The translations under genes were made by a program, and so were the position numbers. Positions 49,232 through 63,300 of a stretch of 64,000 nucleotides of DNA are shown piece after piece (the stretch's first letter is position 1; every line of letters begins with the position of its first letter). The DNA is taken from assembly GCA_023078555.1 (NCBI GenBank), contig CM041199.1, positions 10,775,943 through 10,839,942 on the forward strand. The letters run 5' to 3'. The notes under the pieces were generated by a model that searched no databases, was not told the origin of the DNA, and saw nothing but the letters and a program-made list of their open reading frames with translations. This DNA comes from Ulva prolifera. Its lineage: Eukaryota; Chlorophyta; Ulvophyceae; Ulvales; Ulvaceae.

Positions 49232-52221
49232 CCAAGATGTTGGGGGGTATGGGATGATTATCATTCATTGCATATTTGCTGCTGACTCCTAGGAGTGGCG
49301 TGGGGCAAAAGTGCACACTTTTCACCAACCATGTGAATGGACTTGGTTGTAGCCACGCAACCCCCCGCGCATCAAAAGGTACGTCGCCATGAACATTCCA
49401 AGATGTTGGAGGGTATGGGATGATTATCATTCATTGCATATTTGCTGCTGACTCCCAGGAGTGGCGTGGGGCAAAAGTGCACACTTTTCACCAACCTTGT
49501 GAATGGACTTGGCTATAGACAAGCATACCCCCGCGCACCATAGGGAAGTTGCCAGAAACATCCTTTGATTCTGAAAGATCTAGGACGTCAAGTATGCATT
49601 GCACAGTTGTTGCTAACTCCCAAGAGTGGCGTGGAACAAAAGTGCACACTTTTCACCAACCATGTGAATGGACTTGGTTGTAGCCACGCAACCCCCCGCG
49701 CAGCAAAAGGTACGTTGCCATCAACATTCCAAGATGTTGGGGGGTATGGGATGTCCATCATTCATTGCGTATTTTCTGCAGACACCATGGAGTGGTGTGG
49801 TGCAAAAGTGTACACTTTCCACCAACCCATGTGAATGGACTTGGTTGTAGCCACGCAACCCCCCGCGCATCAAAAGGTACATCGCCATCAACATTTTAAG
49901 ATGTTGGGGGGTATGGGATGTCCATCATTCATTGCGTATTTTCTGCAGACACCATGGAGTGGTGTGGTGCAAAAGTGCACACTTTCCACCAACCCATGTG
50001 AATGGACTTGGTTGTAGCCACGCAACCCCCCGCGCATCAAAAGGTACGTCGCCATGAACATTCCAAGATGTTAGGGGGTATGGGATGATTATCATTCATT
50101 GCATATTTGCTGCTGACTCCCAGGAGTGGCGTGGGGCAAAAGTGCACACTTTTCACCAACCATGTGAATGGACTTGGTTGTAGCCACGCAACCCCCCGCG
50201 CATCAAAAGGTACGTCGCCATGAACATTCCAAGATGTTGGAGGGTATGGGATGATTATCATTCATTGCATATTTGCTGCTGACTCCCAGGAGTGGCGTGG
50301 GGCAAAACTGCACACTTTTCACCAACCTTGTGAATGGACTTGGCTATAGACAAGCATACCCCCGCGCACTATAGGGAAGTTGCCAGAAACATCCTTTGAT
50401 TCTGAAAGATCTAGGACGTCAAGTATGCATTGCACAGTTGTTGCTAACTCCTAGGAGTGGCGTGGAACAAAAGTGCACACTTTTTACCAACCATGTGAAT
50501 GGACTTGGTTGTAGCCACGCAACCCCCCGCGCAGCAAAAGGTACGTCGCCATCAACATTCCAAGATTTTGGGGGGTATGGGATGTCCATCATTCATTGCG
50601 TATTTTCTGCAGACACCATGGCGTGGTGTGGTGCAAAAGTGCACATTTTCCACCAACCCATGTGAATGGACTTGGTTGTACCCACGCACCCCCTGCGCAT
50701 CAAAAGGTACGTCGCCATCAACATTCCAAGATGTTGGGGGTATGGGATGTCCATCATTCATTGCGTATTTTCTGCAGACACCATGGAGTGGTGTGGTGCA
50801 AAAGTGCACACTTTCCACCAACCCATGTGAATGGATTTGGTTGTAGCCACGCAACCCCCCGCGCATCAAAAGGTACGTCCCCATGAACATCCAAAGATGT
50901 TGGGGGGTATGGGATGTCCATCATCCATTGCGTATTTTCTGCAGACACCATGGAGTGGTGTGGTGCAAAAGTGCACACTTTCCACCAACCCATGTGAATG
51001 GACTTGGTTGTAGCCACGCAACCCCCCGCGCAGCAAAAGGTACGTCGCCATCAACATTCCAAGATTTTGGGGGGTATGGGATGTCCATCATTCATTGCGT
51101 ATTTTCTGCAGACACCATGGCGTGGTGTGGTGCAAAAGTGCACATTTTCCACCAACCCATGTGAATGGACTTGGTTGTACCCACGCACCCCCTGCGCATC
51201 AAAAGGTACGTCGCCATCAACATTCCAAGATGTTGGGGGTATGGGATGTCCATCATTCATTGCGTATTTTCTGCAGACACCATGGAGTGGTGTGGTGCAA
51301 AAGTGCACACTTTCCACCAACCCATGTGAATGGACTTGGTTGTAGCCACGCAACCCCCCGCGCATCAAAAGGTACGTCCCCATGAACATTCAAAGATGTT
51401 GGGGGGTATGGGATGTCCATCATCCATTGCGTATTTTCTGCAGACACCATGGAGTGGTGTGGTGCAAAAGTGTACACTTTCCACCAACCCATGTGAATGG
51501 ACTTGGTTGTAGCCACGCAACCCCCCGCGCATCAAAAGGTACATCGCCATCAACATTCCAAGATGTTGGGGGGTATGGGATGTCCATCATTCATTGCGTA
51601 TTTTCTGCAGACACCATGGAGTGGTGTGGTGCAAAAGTGCACACTTTCCACCAACCCATGTGAATGGACTTGGTTGTAGCCACGCAACCCCCCGCGCATC
51701 AAAAGGTACGTCGCCATGAACATTCCAAGATGTTGGGGGGTATGGGATGATTATCATTCATTGCATATTTGCTGCTGACTCCCAGGAGTGGCGTGGGGCA
51801 AAAGTGCACACTTTTCACCAACCATGTGAATGGACTTGGTTGTAGCCACGCAACCCCCCGTGCATCAAAAGGTACGTCGCCATGAACATTCCAAGATGTT
51901 GGAGGGTATGGGATGATTATCATTCATTGCATATTTGCTGCTGACTCCCAGGAGTGGCGTGGGGCAAAAGTGCACACTTTTCACCAACCTTGTGAATGGA
52001 CTTGGCTATAGACAAGCATACCCCCGCGCACCATAGGGAAGTTGCCAGAAACATCCTTTGATTCTGAAAGATCTAGGACGTCAAGTATGCATTGCACAGT
52101 TGTTGCTAACTCCTAGGAGTGGCGTGGAACAAAAGTGCACACTTTTCACCAACCATGTGAATGGACTTGGTTGTAGCCACGCAACCCCCCGCGCAGCAAA
52201 AGGTACGTCGCCATCAACATT
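49232..52221. repeat. Array block: Q-C-D-P-P-Q-C-D-E-F-P-E-F-P-P-Q-C-D
   Basis: Eighteen monomers. E-F dimers reappear here after a gap of about 23 kb. The portion 50045-51825 is a copy of 25600-27380. The Q at 51725 has ccgTgcatc, a CpG-type change. Confidence 0.88.
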
Positions 52222-53719
52222 TCAAGATTTTGGGGGGTATGGGATGTCCATCATTCATTGCGTATTTTCTGCAGACACCATGGCGTGGTGTGGTGCAAAA
52301 GTGCACACTTTCCACCAACCCATGTGAATGGACTTGGTTGTAGCCACGCAACCCCCCGCGCAGCAAAAGGTACATCGCGATCAACATTCCAAGATGTTGG
52401 GGGGTATGGGATGTCCATCATTCATTGCGTATTTTCTGCAGACACCATGGCGTGGTGTGGTGCAAAAGTGCACATTTTCCACCAACCCATGTGAATGGAC
52501 TTGGTTGTACCCACGCACCCCCTGCGCATCAAAAGGTACGTCGCCATCAACATTCCAAGATGTTGGGGGTATGGGATGTCCATCATTCATTGCGTATTTT
52601 CTGCAGACACCATGGAGTGGTGTGGTGCAAAAGTGCACACTTTCCACCAACCCATGTGAATGGACTTGGTTGTAGCCACGCAACCCCCCGCGCATCAAAA
52701 GGTACGTCCCCATGAACATTCAAAGATGTTGGGGGGTATGGGATGTCCATCGTCCATTGCGTATTTTCTGCAGACACCATGGAGTGGTGTGGTGCAAAAG
52801 TGCACACTTTCCACCAACCCATGTGAATGGACTTGGTTGTAGCCACGCAACCCCCCGCGCATCAAAAGGTACGTCCCCATGAACATTCAAAGATGTTGGG
52901 GGGTATGGGATGTCCATCATCCATTGCGTATTTTCTGCAGACACCATGGAGTGGTGTGGTGCAAAAGTGTACACTTTCCACCAACCCATGTGAATGGACT
53001 TGGTTGTAGCCACGCAACCCCCTGCGCATCAAAAGGTACATCGCCATCAACATTCCAAGATGTTGGGGGGTATGGGATGTCCATCATTCATTGCGTATTT
53101 TCTGCAGACACCATGGAGTGGTGTGGTGCAAAAGTGCACACTTTCCACCAACCCATGTGAATGGACTTGGTTGTAGCCACGCAACCCCCCGCGCATCAAA
53201 AGGTACGTCGCCATGAACATTCCAAGATGTTGGGGGGTATGGGATGATTATCATTCATTGCATATTTGCTGCTGACTCCCAGGAGTGGCGTGGGGCAAAA
53301 GTGCACACTTTTCACCAACCTTGTGAATGGACTTGGCTATAGACAAGCATACCCCCGCGCACCATAGGGAAGTTGCCAGAAACATCCTTTGATTCTGAAA
53401 GATCTAGGACGTCAAGTATGCATTGCACAGTTGATGCTAACTCCTAGGAGTGGCGTGGAACAAAAGTGCACACTTTTCACCAACCATGTGAATGGACTTG
53501 GTTGTAGCCACGCAACCCCCCGCGCAGCAAAAGGTACGTTGCCATCAACATTCCAAGATGTTGGGGGGTATGGGATGTCCATCATTCATTGCGTATTTTC
53601 TGCAGACACCATGGAGTGGTGTGGTGCAAAAGTGTACACTTTCCACCAACCCATGTGAATGGACTTGGTTGTAGCCACGCAACCCCCCGCGCATCAAAGG
53701 GTACATCGCCATCAACATT
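52222..53719. repeat. Array block: P-E-F-P-P-P-C-D-P
   Basis: Nine monomers. P at 52888 has cccTgcgcatc and the D at 53387 has ttgAtgctaac. Both variants recur at 60537 and 61036, marking the distant copy at offset 7649. Confidence 0.87.
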
Positions 53720-55214
53720 TTAAGATGTTGGGGGGTATGGGATGATTATCATTCATTGCATATTTGCTGCTGACTCCCAGGAGTGGCGTGGGGCAAAAGT
53801 GCACACTTTTCACCAACCTTGTGAATGGACTTGGCTATAGACAAGCATACCCCCGCGCACCATAGGGAAGTTGCCAGAAACATCCTTTGATTCTGAAAGA
53901 TCTAGGACGTCAAGTATGCATTGCACAGTTGTTGCTAACTCCCAGGAGTGGCGTGGAACAAAAGTGCACACTTTTCACCAACCATGTGAATGGACTTGGT
54001 TGTAGCCACGCAACCCCCCGCGCAGCAAAAGGTACGTTGCCATCAACATTCAGAGATGTTGGGGGGTATGAGATGTCCATCATTCATTGCGTATTTTCTG
54101 CAGACACCATGGAGTGGTGTGGTGCAAAAGTGCACACTTTCCACCAACCCATGTGAATGGACTTGGTTGTAGCCACGCAACCCCCCGTGCATCAAAAGGT
54201 ACGTCGCCATGAACATTCCAAGATGTTGGAGGGTATGGGATGATTATCATTCATTGCATATTTGCTGCTGACTCCCAGGAGTGGCGTGGGGCAAAAGTGC
54301 ACACTTTTCACCAACCTTGTGAATGGACTTGGCTATAGACAAGCATACCCCCGCGCACCATAGGGAAGTTGCCAGAAACATCCTTTGATTCTGAAAGATC
54401 TAGGACGTCAAGTATGCATTGCACAGTTGTTGCTAACTACTAGGAGTGGCGTGGAACAAAAGTGCACACTTTTCACCAACCATGTGAATGGACTTGGTTG
54501 TAGCCACGCAACCCCCCGCGCAGCAAAAGGTACGTCGCCATCAACATTCCAAGATTTTGGGGGGTATGGGATGTCCATCATTCATTGCGTATTTTCTGCA
54601 GACACCATGGCGTGGTGTGGTGCAAAAGTGCACACTTTCCACCAACCCATGTGAATGGACTTGGTTGTAGCCACGCAACCCCCCGCGCAGCAAAAGGTAC
54701 ATCGCGATCAACATTCCAAGATGTTGGGGGGTATGGGATGTCCATCATTCATTGCGTATTTTCTGCAGACACCATGGCGTGGTGTGGTGCAAAAGTGCAC
54801 ATTTTCCACCAACCCATGTGAATGGACTTGGTTGTACCCACGCACCCCCTGCGCATCAAAAGGTACGTCGCCATCAACATTCCAAGATGTTGGGGGTATG
54901 GGATGTCCATCATTCATTGCGTATTTTCTGCAGACACCATGGAGTGGTGTGGTGCAAAAGTGCACACTTTCCACCAACCCATGTGAATGGACTTGGTTGT
55001 AGCCACGCAACCCCCCGCGCATCAAAAGGTACGTCCCCATGAACATTCAAAGATGTTGGGGGGTATGGGATGTCCATCGTCCATTGCGTATTTTCTGCAG
55101 ACACCATGGAGTGGTGTGGTGCAAAAGTGTACACTTTCCACCAACCCATGTGAATGGACTTGGTTGTAGCCACGCAACCCCCCGCGCATCAAAGGGTACA
55201 TCGCCATCAACATT
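53720..55214. repeat. 1495-bp nonamer, copy 1
   Basis: C-D-P(cagagatg, tatgagatg, ccgtgcatc)-C-D(taactActagg)-P-E-F-P. Tandem with 55215-56709; the matched region runs from about 53586/55081 to 55128/56623. The D at 54383 has actactaggagt, disrupting the usual dyad. Confidence 0.88.
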
Positions 55215-56709
55215 TTAAGATGTTGGGGGGTATGGGATGATTATCATTCATTGCATATTTGCTGCTGACTCCCAGGAGTGGCGTGGGGCAAAAGTGCACA
55301 CTTTTCACCAACCTTGTGAATGGACTTGGCTATAGACAAGCATACCCCCGCGCACCATAGGGAAGTTGCCAGAAACATCCTTTGATTCTGAAAGATCTAG
55401 GACGTCAAGTATGCATTGCACAGTTGTTGCTAACTCCCAGGAGTGGCGTGGAACAAAAGTGCACACTTTTCACCAACCATGTGAATGGACTTGGTTGTAG
55501 CCACGCAACCCCCCGCGCAGCAAAAGGTACGTTGCCATCAACATTCAGAGATGTTGGGGGGTATGAGATGTCCATCATTCATTGCGTATTTTCTGCAGAC
55601 ACCATGGAGTGGTGTGGTGCAAAAGTGCACACTTTCCACCAACCCATGTGAATGGACTTGGTTGTAGCCACGCAACCCCCCGTGCATCAAAAGGTACGTC
55701 GCCATGAACATTCCAAGATGTTGGAGGGTATGGGATGATTATCATTCATTGCATATTTGCTGCTGACTCCCAGGAGTGGCGTGGGGCAAAAGTGCACACT
55801 TTTCACCAACCTTGTGAATGGACTTGGCTATAGACAAGCATACCCCCGCGCACCATAGGGAAGTTGCCAGAAACATCCTTTGATTCTGAAAGATCTAGGA
55901 CGTCAAGTATGCATTGCACAGTTGTTGCTAACTACTAGGAGTGGCGTGGAACAAAAGTGCACACTTTTCACCAACCATGTGAATGGACTTGGTTGTAGCC
56001 ACGCAACCCCCCGCGCAGCAAAAGGTACGTCGCCATCAACATTCCAAGATTTTGGGGGGTATGGGATGTCCATCATTCATTGCGTATTTTCTGCAGACAC
56101 CATGGCGTGGTGTGGTGCAAAAGTGCACACTTTCCACCAACCCATGTGAATGGACTTGGTTGTAGCCACGCAACCCCCCGCGCAGCAAAAGGTACATCGC
56201 GATCAACATTCCAAGATGTTGGGGGGTATGGGATGTCCATCATTCATTGCGTATTTTCTGCAGACACCATGGCGTGGTGTGGTGCAAAAGTGCACATTTT
56301 CCACCAACCCATGTGAATGGACTTGGTTGTACCCACGCACCCCCTGCGCATCAAAAGGTACGTCGCCATCAACATTCCAAGATGTTGGGGGTATGGGATG
56401 TCCATCATTCATTGCGTATTTTCTGCAGACACCATGGAGTGGTGTGGTGCAAAAGTGCACACTTTCCACCAACCCATGTGAATGGACTTGGTTGTAGCCA
56501 CGCAACCCCCCGCGCATCAAAAGGTACGTCCCCATGAACATTCAAAGATGTTGGGGGGTATGGGATGTCCATCGTCCATTGCGTATTTTCTGCAGACACC
56601 ATGGAGTGGTGTGGTGCAAAAGTGCACACTTTCCACCAACCCATGTGAATGGACTTGGTTGTAGCCACGCAACCCCCCGCGCATCAAAAGGTACGTCCCC
56701 ATGAACATT
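55215..56709. repeat. 1495-bp nonamer, copy 2
   Basis: Same order and same private variants as copy 1 (ttaagatg C, cagagatg P, actactagg D). The copies separate at the gtgTacac (55048 monomer) versus gtgCacac (56543 monomer) base. Confidence 0.88.
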
Positions 56710-59205
56710 CAAAGATGTTGGGGGGTATGGGATGTCCATCATCCATTGCGTATTTTCTGCAGACACCATGGAGTGGTGTGGTGCAAAAGTGCACACTTTC
56801 CACCAACCCATGTGAATGGATTTGGTTGTAGCCACGCAACCCCCCGCGCATCAAAAGGTACGTCCCCATGAACATCCAAAGATGTTGGGGGGTATGGGAT
56901 GTCCATCATCCATTGCGTATTTTCTGCAGACACCATGGAGTGGTGTGGTGCAAAAGTGCACACTTTCCACCAACCCATGTGAATGGACTTGGTTGTAGCC
57001 ACGCAACCCCCCGCGCAGCAAAAGGTACGTCGCCATCAACATTCCAAGATTTTGGGGGGTATGGGATGTCCATCATTCATTGCGTATTTTCTGCAGACAC
57101 CATGGAGTGGTGTAATGCAAAAGTGCACACTTTCCACCAACCCATGTGAACGGACTTGGTTGCAGCCACGCAACCCCCCGCACATCAAAGGTACGACTAC
57201 ATGAACATTCCAAGATGTTGGGGGGTATGGGATGTCCATCATTCATTGCGTATTTTCTGCAGACACCATGGAGTGGTGTAATGCAAAAGTGCACACTTTC
57301 CACCAACCCATGTGAACGGACTTGGTTGCAGCCACGCAACCCCCCGCACATCAAAGGTACGACTACATGAACATTCCAAGATGTTGGGGGGCATGGGATG
57401 TCCATCATTCATTGCGTATTTTCTGCAGACACCATGGAGTGGTGTGGTGCAAAAGTGCACACTTTCCACCAACCCATGTGAATGGACTTGGTTGTAGCCA
57501 CGCAACCCCCCGCGCATCAAAAGGTACGTCGACATGAACATTCAAAGATGTTGGGGGGTATGGGATGTCCATCATTCATTGCGTATTTTCTGCAGACACC
57601 ATGGAGTGGTGTAATGCAAAAGTGCACACTTTCCACCAACCCATGTGAACGGACTTGGTTGCAGCCACGCAACCCCCCGCACATCAAAGGTACGATGACA
57701 TGAACATTCCAAGATGTTGGGGGGTATGGGATGTCCATCATTCATTGCGTATTTTCTGCAGACACCATGGAGTGGTGTAATGCAAAAGTGCACACTTTCC
57801 ACCAACCCATGTGAACGGACTTGGTTGCAGCCACGCAACCCCCCGCACATCAAAGGTACGATGACATGAACATTCCAAGATGTTGGGGGGTATGGGATGT
57901 CCATCATTCATTGCGTATTTTCTGCAGACACCATGGAGTGGTGTAATGCAAAAGTGCACACTTTCCACCAACCCATGTGAACGGACTTGGTTGCAGCCAC
58001 GCAACCCCCCGCACATCAAAGGTACGACTACATGAACATTCCAAGATGTTGGGGGGCATGGGATGTCCATCATTCATTGCGTATTTTCTGCAGACACCAT
58101 GGAGTGGTGTGGTGCAAAAGTGCACACTTTCCACCAACCCATGTGAATGGACTTGGTTGTAGCCACGCAACCCCCCGCGCATCAAAAGGTACGTCGCCAT
58201 GAACATTCAAAGATGTTGGGGGGTATGAGATGTCCATCATTCATTGCGTATTTTCTGCAGACACCATGGAGTGGTGTGGTGCAAAAATGCACACTTTCCA
58301 CCAACCCATGTGAATGGACTTGGTTGTAGCCACGCAACCCCCCGCGCAGCAAAAGGTACGTTGCCATCAACATTCCAAGATGTTGGGGGGTATGGGATGT
58401 CCATCATTCATTGCGTATTTTCTGCAGACACCATGGCGTGGTGTGGTGCAAAAGTGTACACTTTCCACCAACCCATGTGAATGGACTTGGTTGTAGCCAC
58501 GCAACCCCCCGCGCATCAAAAGGTACATCGCCATCAACATTTTAAGATGTTGGGGGGTATGGGATGTCCATCATTCATTGCGTATTTTCTGCAGACACCA
58601 TGGAGTGGTGTGGTGCAAAAGTGCACACTTTCCACCAACCCATGTGAATGGACTTGGTTGTAGCCACGCAACCCCCCGCGCATCAAAAGGTACGTCGCCA
58701 TGAACATTCCAAGATGTTGGGGGGTATGGGATGATTATCATTCATTGCATATTTGCTGCTGACTCCTAGGAGTGGCGTGGGGCAAAAGTGCACACTTTTC
58801 ACCAACCATGTGAATGGACTTGGTTGTAGCCATGCAACCCCCCGCGCATCAAAAGGTACGTCGCCATGAACATTCCAAGATGTTGGAGGGTATGGGATGA
58901 TTATCATTCATTGCATATTTGCTGCTGACTCCCAGGAGTGGCGTGGGGTAAAAGTGCACACTTTTCACCAACCTTGTGAATGGACTTGGCTATAGACAAG
59001 CATACCCCCGCGCACCATAGGGAAGTTGCCAGAAACATCCTTTGATTCTGAAAGATCTAGGACGTCAAGTATGCATTGCACAGTTGTTGCTAACTCCCAA
59101 GAGTGGCGTGGAACAAAAGTGCACACTTTCCACCAACCCATGTGAACGGACTTGGTTGCAGCCACGCAACCCCCCGCACATCAAAGGTACGACTACATGA
59201 ACATT
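56710..59205. repeat. Array block: P-P-N-N-P-N-N-N-P-P-P-P-Q-C-(D/N hybrid)
   Basis: Fifteen monomers. 56543-57580 matches 62697-63734 at offset 6154. 57210-59100 resembles 21460-23517, with one P fewer here after 58041. The Q at 58709 has gccaTgcaacc. Confidence 0.87.
59040..59205. repeat. D/N hybrid monomer
   Basis: D-type 5' half with cccaagagtgg and gtggaac, then N-type 3' half (ctttccaccaaccc, gaacgg, tgcagcc, gcacatcaaagg). The join is in the shared aaaagtgcacacttt, the same interval used by the D/E hybrid. The cccaagagt base pattern points to a parent like the D at 23457. Confidence 0.87.
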
Positions 59206-60369
59206 CCAAGATGTTGGGGGGCATGGGATGTCCATCATTCATTGCGTATTTTCTGCAGACACCATGGAGTGGTGTGGTGCAAAAGTGCACACTTTCCACC
59301 AACCCATGTGAATGGACTTGGTTGTAGCCACGCAACCCCCCGCGCATCAAAAGGTACGTCGACATGAACATTCAAAGATGTTGGGGGGTATGGGATGTCC
59401 ATCATTCATTGCGTATTTTCTGCAGACACCATGGAGTGGTGTAATGCAAAAGTGCACACTTTCCACCAACCCATGTGAACGGACTTGGTTGCAGCCACGC
59501 AACCCCCCGCACATCAAAGGTACGATGACATGAACATTCCAAGATGTTGGGGGGTATGGGATGTCCATCATTCATTGCGTATTTTCTGCAGACACCATGG
59601 AGTGGTGTAATGCAAAAGTGCACACTTTCCACCAACCCATGTGAACGGACTTGGTTGCAGCCACGCAACCCCCCGCACATCAAAGGTACGACTACATGAA
59701 CATTCCAAGATGTTGGGGGGCATGGGATGCCCATCATTCATTGCGTATTTTCTGCAGACACCATGGCGTGGTGTGGTGCAAAAGTGCACACTTTCCACCA
59801 ACCCATGTGAATGGACTTGGTTGTAGCCACGCAACCCCCCGCGCAGCAAAAGGTACATCGCGATCAACATTCCAAGATGTTGGGGGGTATGGGATGTCCA
59901 TCATTCATTGCGTATTTTCTGCAGACACCATGGAGTGGTGTGGTGCAAAAGTGCACACTTTCCACCAACCCATGTGAATGGACTTGGTTGTAGCCACGCA
60001 ACCCCCCGTGCATCAAAAGGTACGTCGCCATGAACATTCCAAGATGTTGGAGGGTATGGGATGATTATCATTCATTGCATATTTGCTGCTGACTCCCAGG
60101 AGTGGCGTGGGGCAAAAGTGCACACTTTTCACCAACCTTGTGAATGGACTTGGCTATAGACAAGCATACCCCCGCGCACCATAGGGAAGTTGCCAGAAAC
60201 ATCCTTTGATTCTGAAAGATCTAGGACGTCAAGTATGCATTGCACAGTTGTTGCTAACTACTAGGAGTGGCGTGGAACAAAAGTGCACACTTTTCACCAA
60301 CCATGTGAATGGACTTGGTTGTAGCCACGCAACCCCCCGCGCAGCAAAAGGTACGTCGCCATCAACATT
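59206..60369. repeat. Array block: P-N-N-P-P-C-D
   Basis: Seven monomers. P at 59705 has gggcatggg with gcccatc and a catcgcgatc end. P at 59872 has ccgtgcatc. The D at 60204 has the actactagg variant of the nonamer. Confidence 0.87.
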
Positions 60370-63300
60370 CCAAGATTTTGGGGGGTATGGGATGTCCATC
60401 ATTCATTGCGTATTTTCTGCAGACACCATGGAGTGGTGTGGTGCAAAAGTGCACACTTTCCACCAACCCATGTGAATGGACTTGGTTGTAGCCACGCAAC
60501 CCCCCGCGCATCAAAAGGTACGTCCCCATGAACATTCAAAGATGTTGGGGGGTATGGGATGTCCATCATCCATTGCGTATTTTCTGCAGACACCATGGAG
60601 TGGTGTGGTGCAAAAGTGTACACTTTCCACCAACCCATGTGAATGGACTTGGTTGTAGCCACGCAACCCCCTGCGCATCAAAAGGTACATCGCCATCAAC
60701 ATTCCAAGATGTTGGGGGGTATGGGATGTCCATCATTCATTGCGTATTTTCTGCAGACACCATGGAGTGGTGTGGTGCAAAAGTGCACACTTTCCACCAA
60801 CCCATGTGAATGGACTTGGTTGTAGCCACGCAACCCCCCGCGCATCAAAAGGTACGTCGCCATGAACATTCCAAGATGTTGGGGGGTATGGGATGATTAT
60901 CATTCATTGCATATTTGCTGCTGACTCCCAGGAGTGGCGTGGGGCAAAAGTGCACACTTTTCACCAACCTTGTGAATGGACTTGGCTATAGACAAGCATA
61001 CCCCCGCGCACCATAGGGAAGTTGCCAGAAACATCCTTTGATTCTGAAAGATCTAGGACGTCAAGTATGCATTGCACAGTTGATGCTAACTCCTAGGAGT
61101 GGCGTGGAACAAAAGTGCACACTTTTCACCAACCATGTGAATGGACTTGGTTGTAGCCACGCAACCCCCCGCGCAGCAAAAGGTACGTTGCCATCAACAT
61201 TCCAAGATGTTGGGGGGTATGGGATGTCCATCATTCATTGCGTATTTTCTGCAGACACCATGGAGTGGTGTGGTGCAAAAGTGTACACTTTCCACCAACC
61301 CATGTGAATGGACTTGGTTGTAGCCACGCAACCCCCCGCGCATCAAAGGGTACATCGCCATCAACATTTTAAGATGTTGGGGGGTATGGGATGATTATCA
61401 TTCATTGCATATTTGCTGCTGACTCCCAGGAGTGGCGTGGGGCAAAAGTGCACACTTTTCACCAACCTTGTGAATGGACTTGGCTATAGACAAGCATACC
61501 CCCGCGCACCATAGGGAAGTTGCCAGAAACATCCTTTGATTCTGAAAGATCTAGGACGTCAAGTATGCATTGCACAGTTGTTGCTAACTCCCAGGAGTGG
61601 CGTGGAACAAAAGTGCACACTTTTCACCAACCATGTGAATGGACTTGGTTGTAGCCACGCAACCCCCCGCGCAGCAAAAGGTACGTTGCCATCAACATTC
61701 AGAGATGTTGGGGGGTATGAGATGTCCATCATTCATTGCGTATTTTCTGCAGACACCATGGAGTGGTGTGGTGCAAAAGTGCACACTTTCCACCAACCCA
61801 TGTGAATGGACTTGGTTGTAGCCACGCAACCCCCCGTGCATCAAAAGGTACGTCGCCATGAACATTCCAAGATGTTGGAGGGTATGGGATGATTATCATT
61901 CATTGCATATTTGCTGCTGACTCCCAGGAGTGGCGTGGGGCAAAAGTGCACACTTTTCACCAACCTTGTGAATGGACTTGGCTATAGACAAGCATACCCC
62001 CGCGCACCATAGGGAAGTTGCCAGAAACATCCTTTGATTCTGAAAGATCTAGGACGTCAAGTATGCATTGCACAGTTGTTGCTAACTACTAGGAGTGGCG
62101 TGGAACAAAAGTGCACACTTTTCACCAACCATGTGAATGGACTTGGTTGTAGCCACGCAACCCCCCGCGCAGCAAAAGGTACGTCGCCATCAACATTCCA
62201 AGATTTTGGGGGGTATGGGATGTCCATCATTCATTGCGTATTTTCTGCAGACACCATGGCGTGGTGTGGTGCAAAAGTGCACACTTTCCACCAACCCATG
62301 TGAATGGACTTGGTTGTAGCCACGCAACCCCCCGCGCAGCAAAAGGTACATCGCGATCAACATTCCAAGATGTTGGGGGGTATGGGATGTCCATCATTCA
62401 TTGCGTATTTTCTGCAGACACCATGGCGTGGTGTGGTGCAAAAGTGCACATTTTCCACCAACCCATGTGAATGGACTTGGTTGTACCCACGCACCCCCTG
62501 CGCATCAAAAGGTACGTCGCCATCAACATTCCAAGATGTTGGGGGTATGGGATGTCCATCATTCATTGCGTATTTTCTGCAGACACCATGGAGTGGTGTG
62601 GTGCAAAAGTGCACACTTTCCACCAACCCATGTGAATGGACTTGGTTGTAGCCACGCAACCCCCCGCGCATCAAAAGGTACGTCCCCATGAACATTCAAA
62701 GATGTTGGGGGGTATGGGATGTCCATCGTCCATTGCGTATTTTCTGCAGACACCATGGAGTGGTGTGGTGCAAAAGTGCACACTTTCCACCAACCCATGT
62801 GAATGGACTTGGTTGTAGCCACGCAACCCCCCGCGCATCAAAAGGTACGTCCCCATGAACATTCAAAGATGTTGGGGGGTATGGGATGTCCATCATCCAT
62901 TGCGTATTTTCTGCAGACACCATGGAGTGGTGTGGTGCAAAAGTGCACACTTTCCACCAACCCATGTGAATGGATTTGGTTGTAGCCACGCAACCCCCCG
63001 CGCATCAAAAGGTACGTCCCCATGAACATCCAAAGATGTTGGGGGGTATGGGATGTCCATCATCCATTGCGTATTTTCTGCAGACACCATGGAGTGGTGT
63101 GGTGCAAAAGTGCACACTTTCCACCAACCCATGTGAATGGACTTGGTTGTAGCCACGCAACCCCCCGCGCAGCAAAAGGTACGTCGCCATCAACATTCCA
63201 AGATTTTGGGGGGTATGGGATGTCCATCATTCATTGCGTATTTTCTGCAGACACCATGGAGTGGTGTAATGCAAAAGTGCACACTTTCCACCAACCCATG

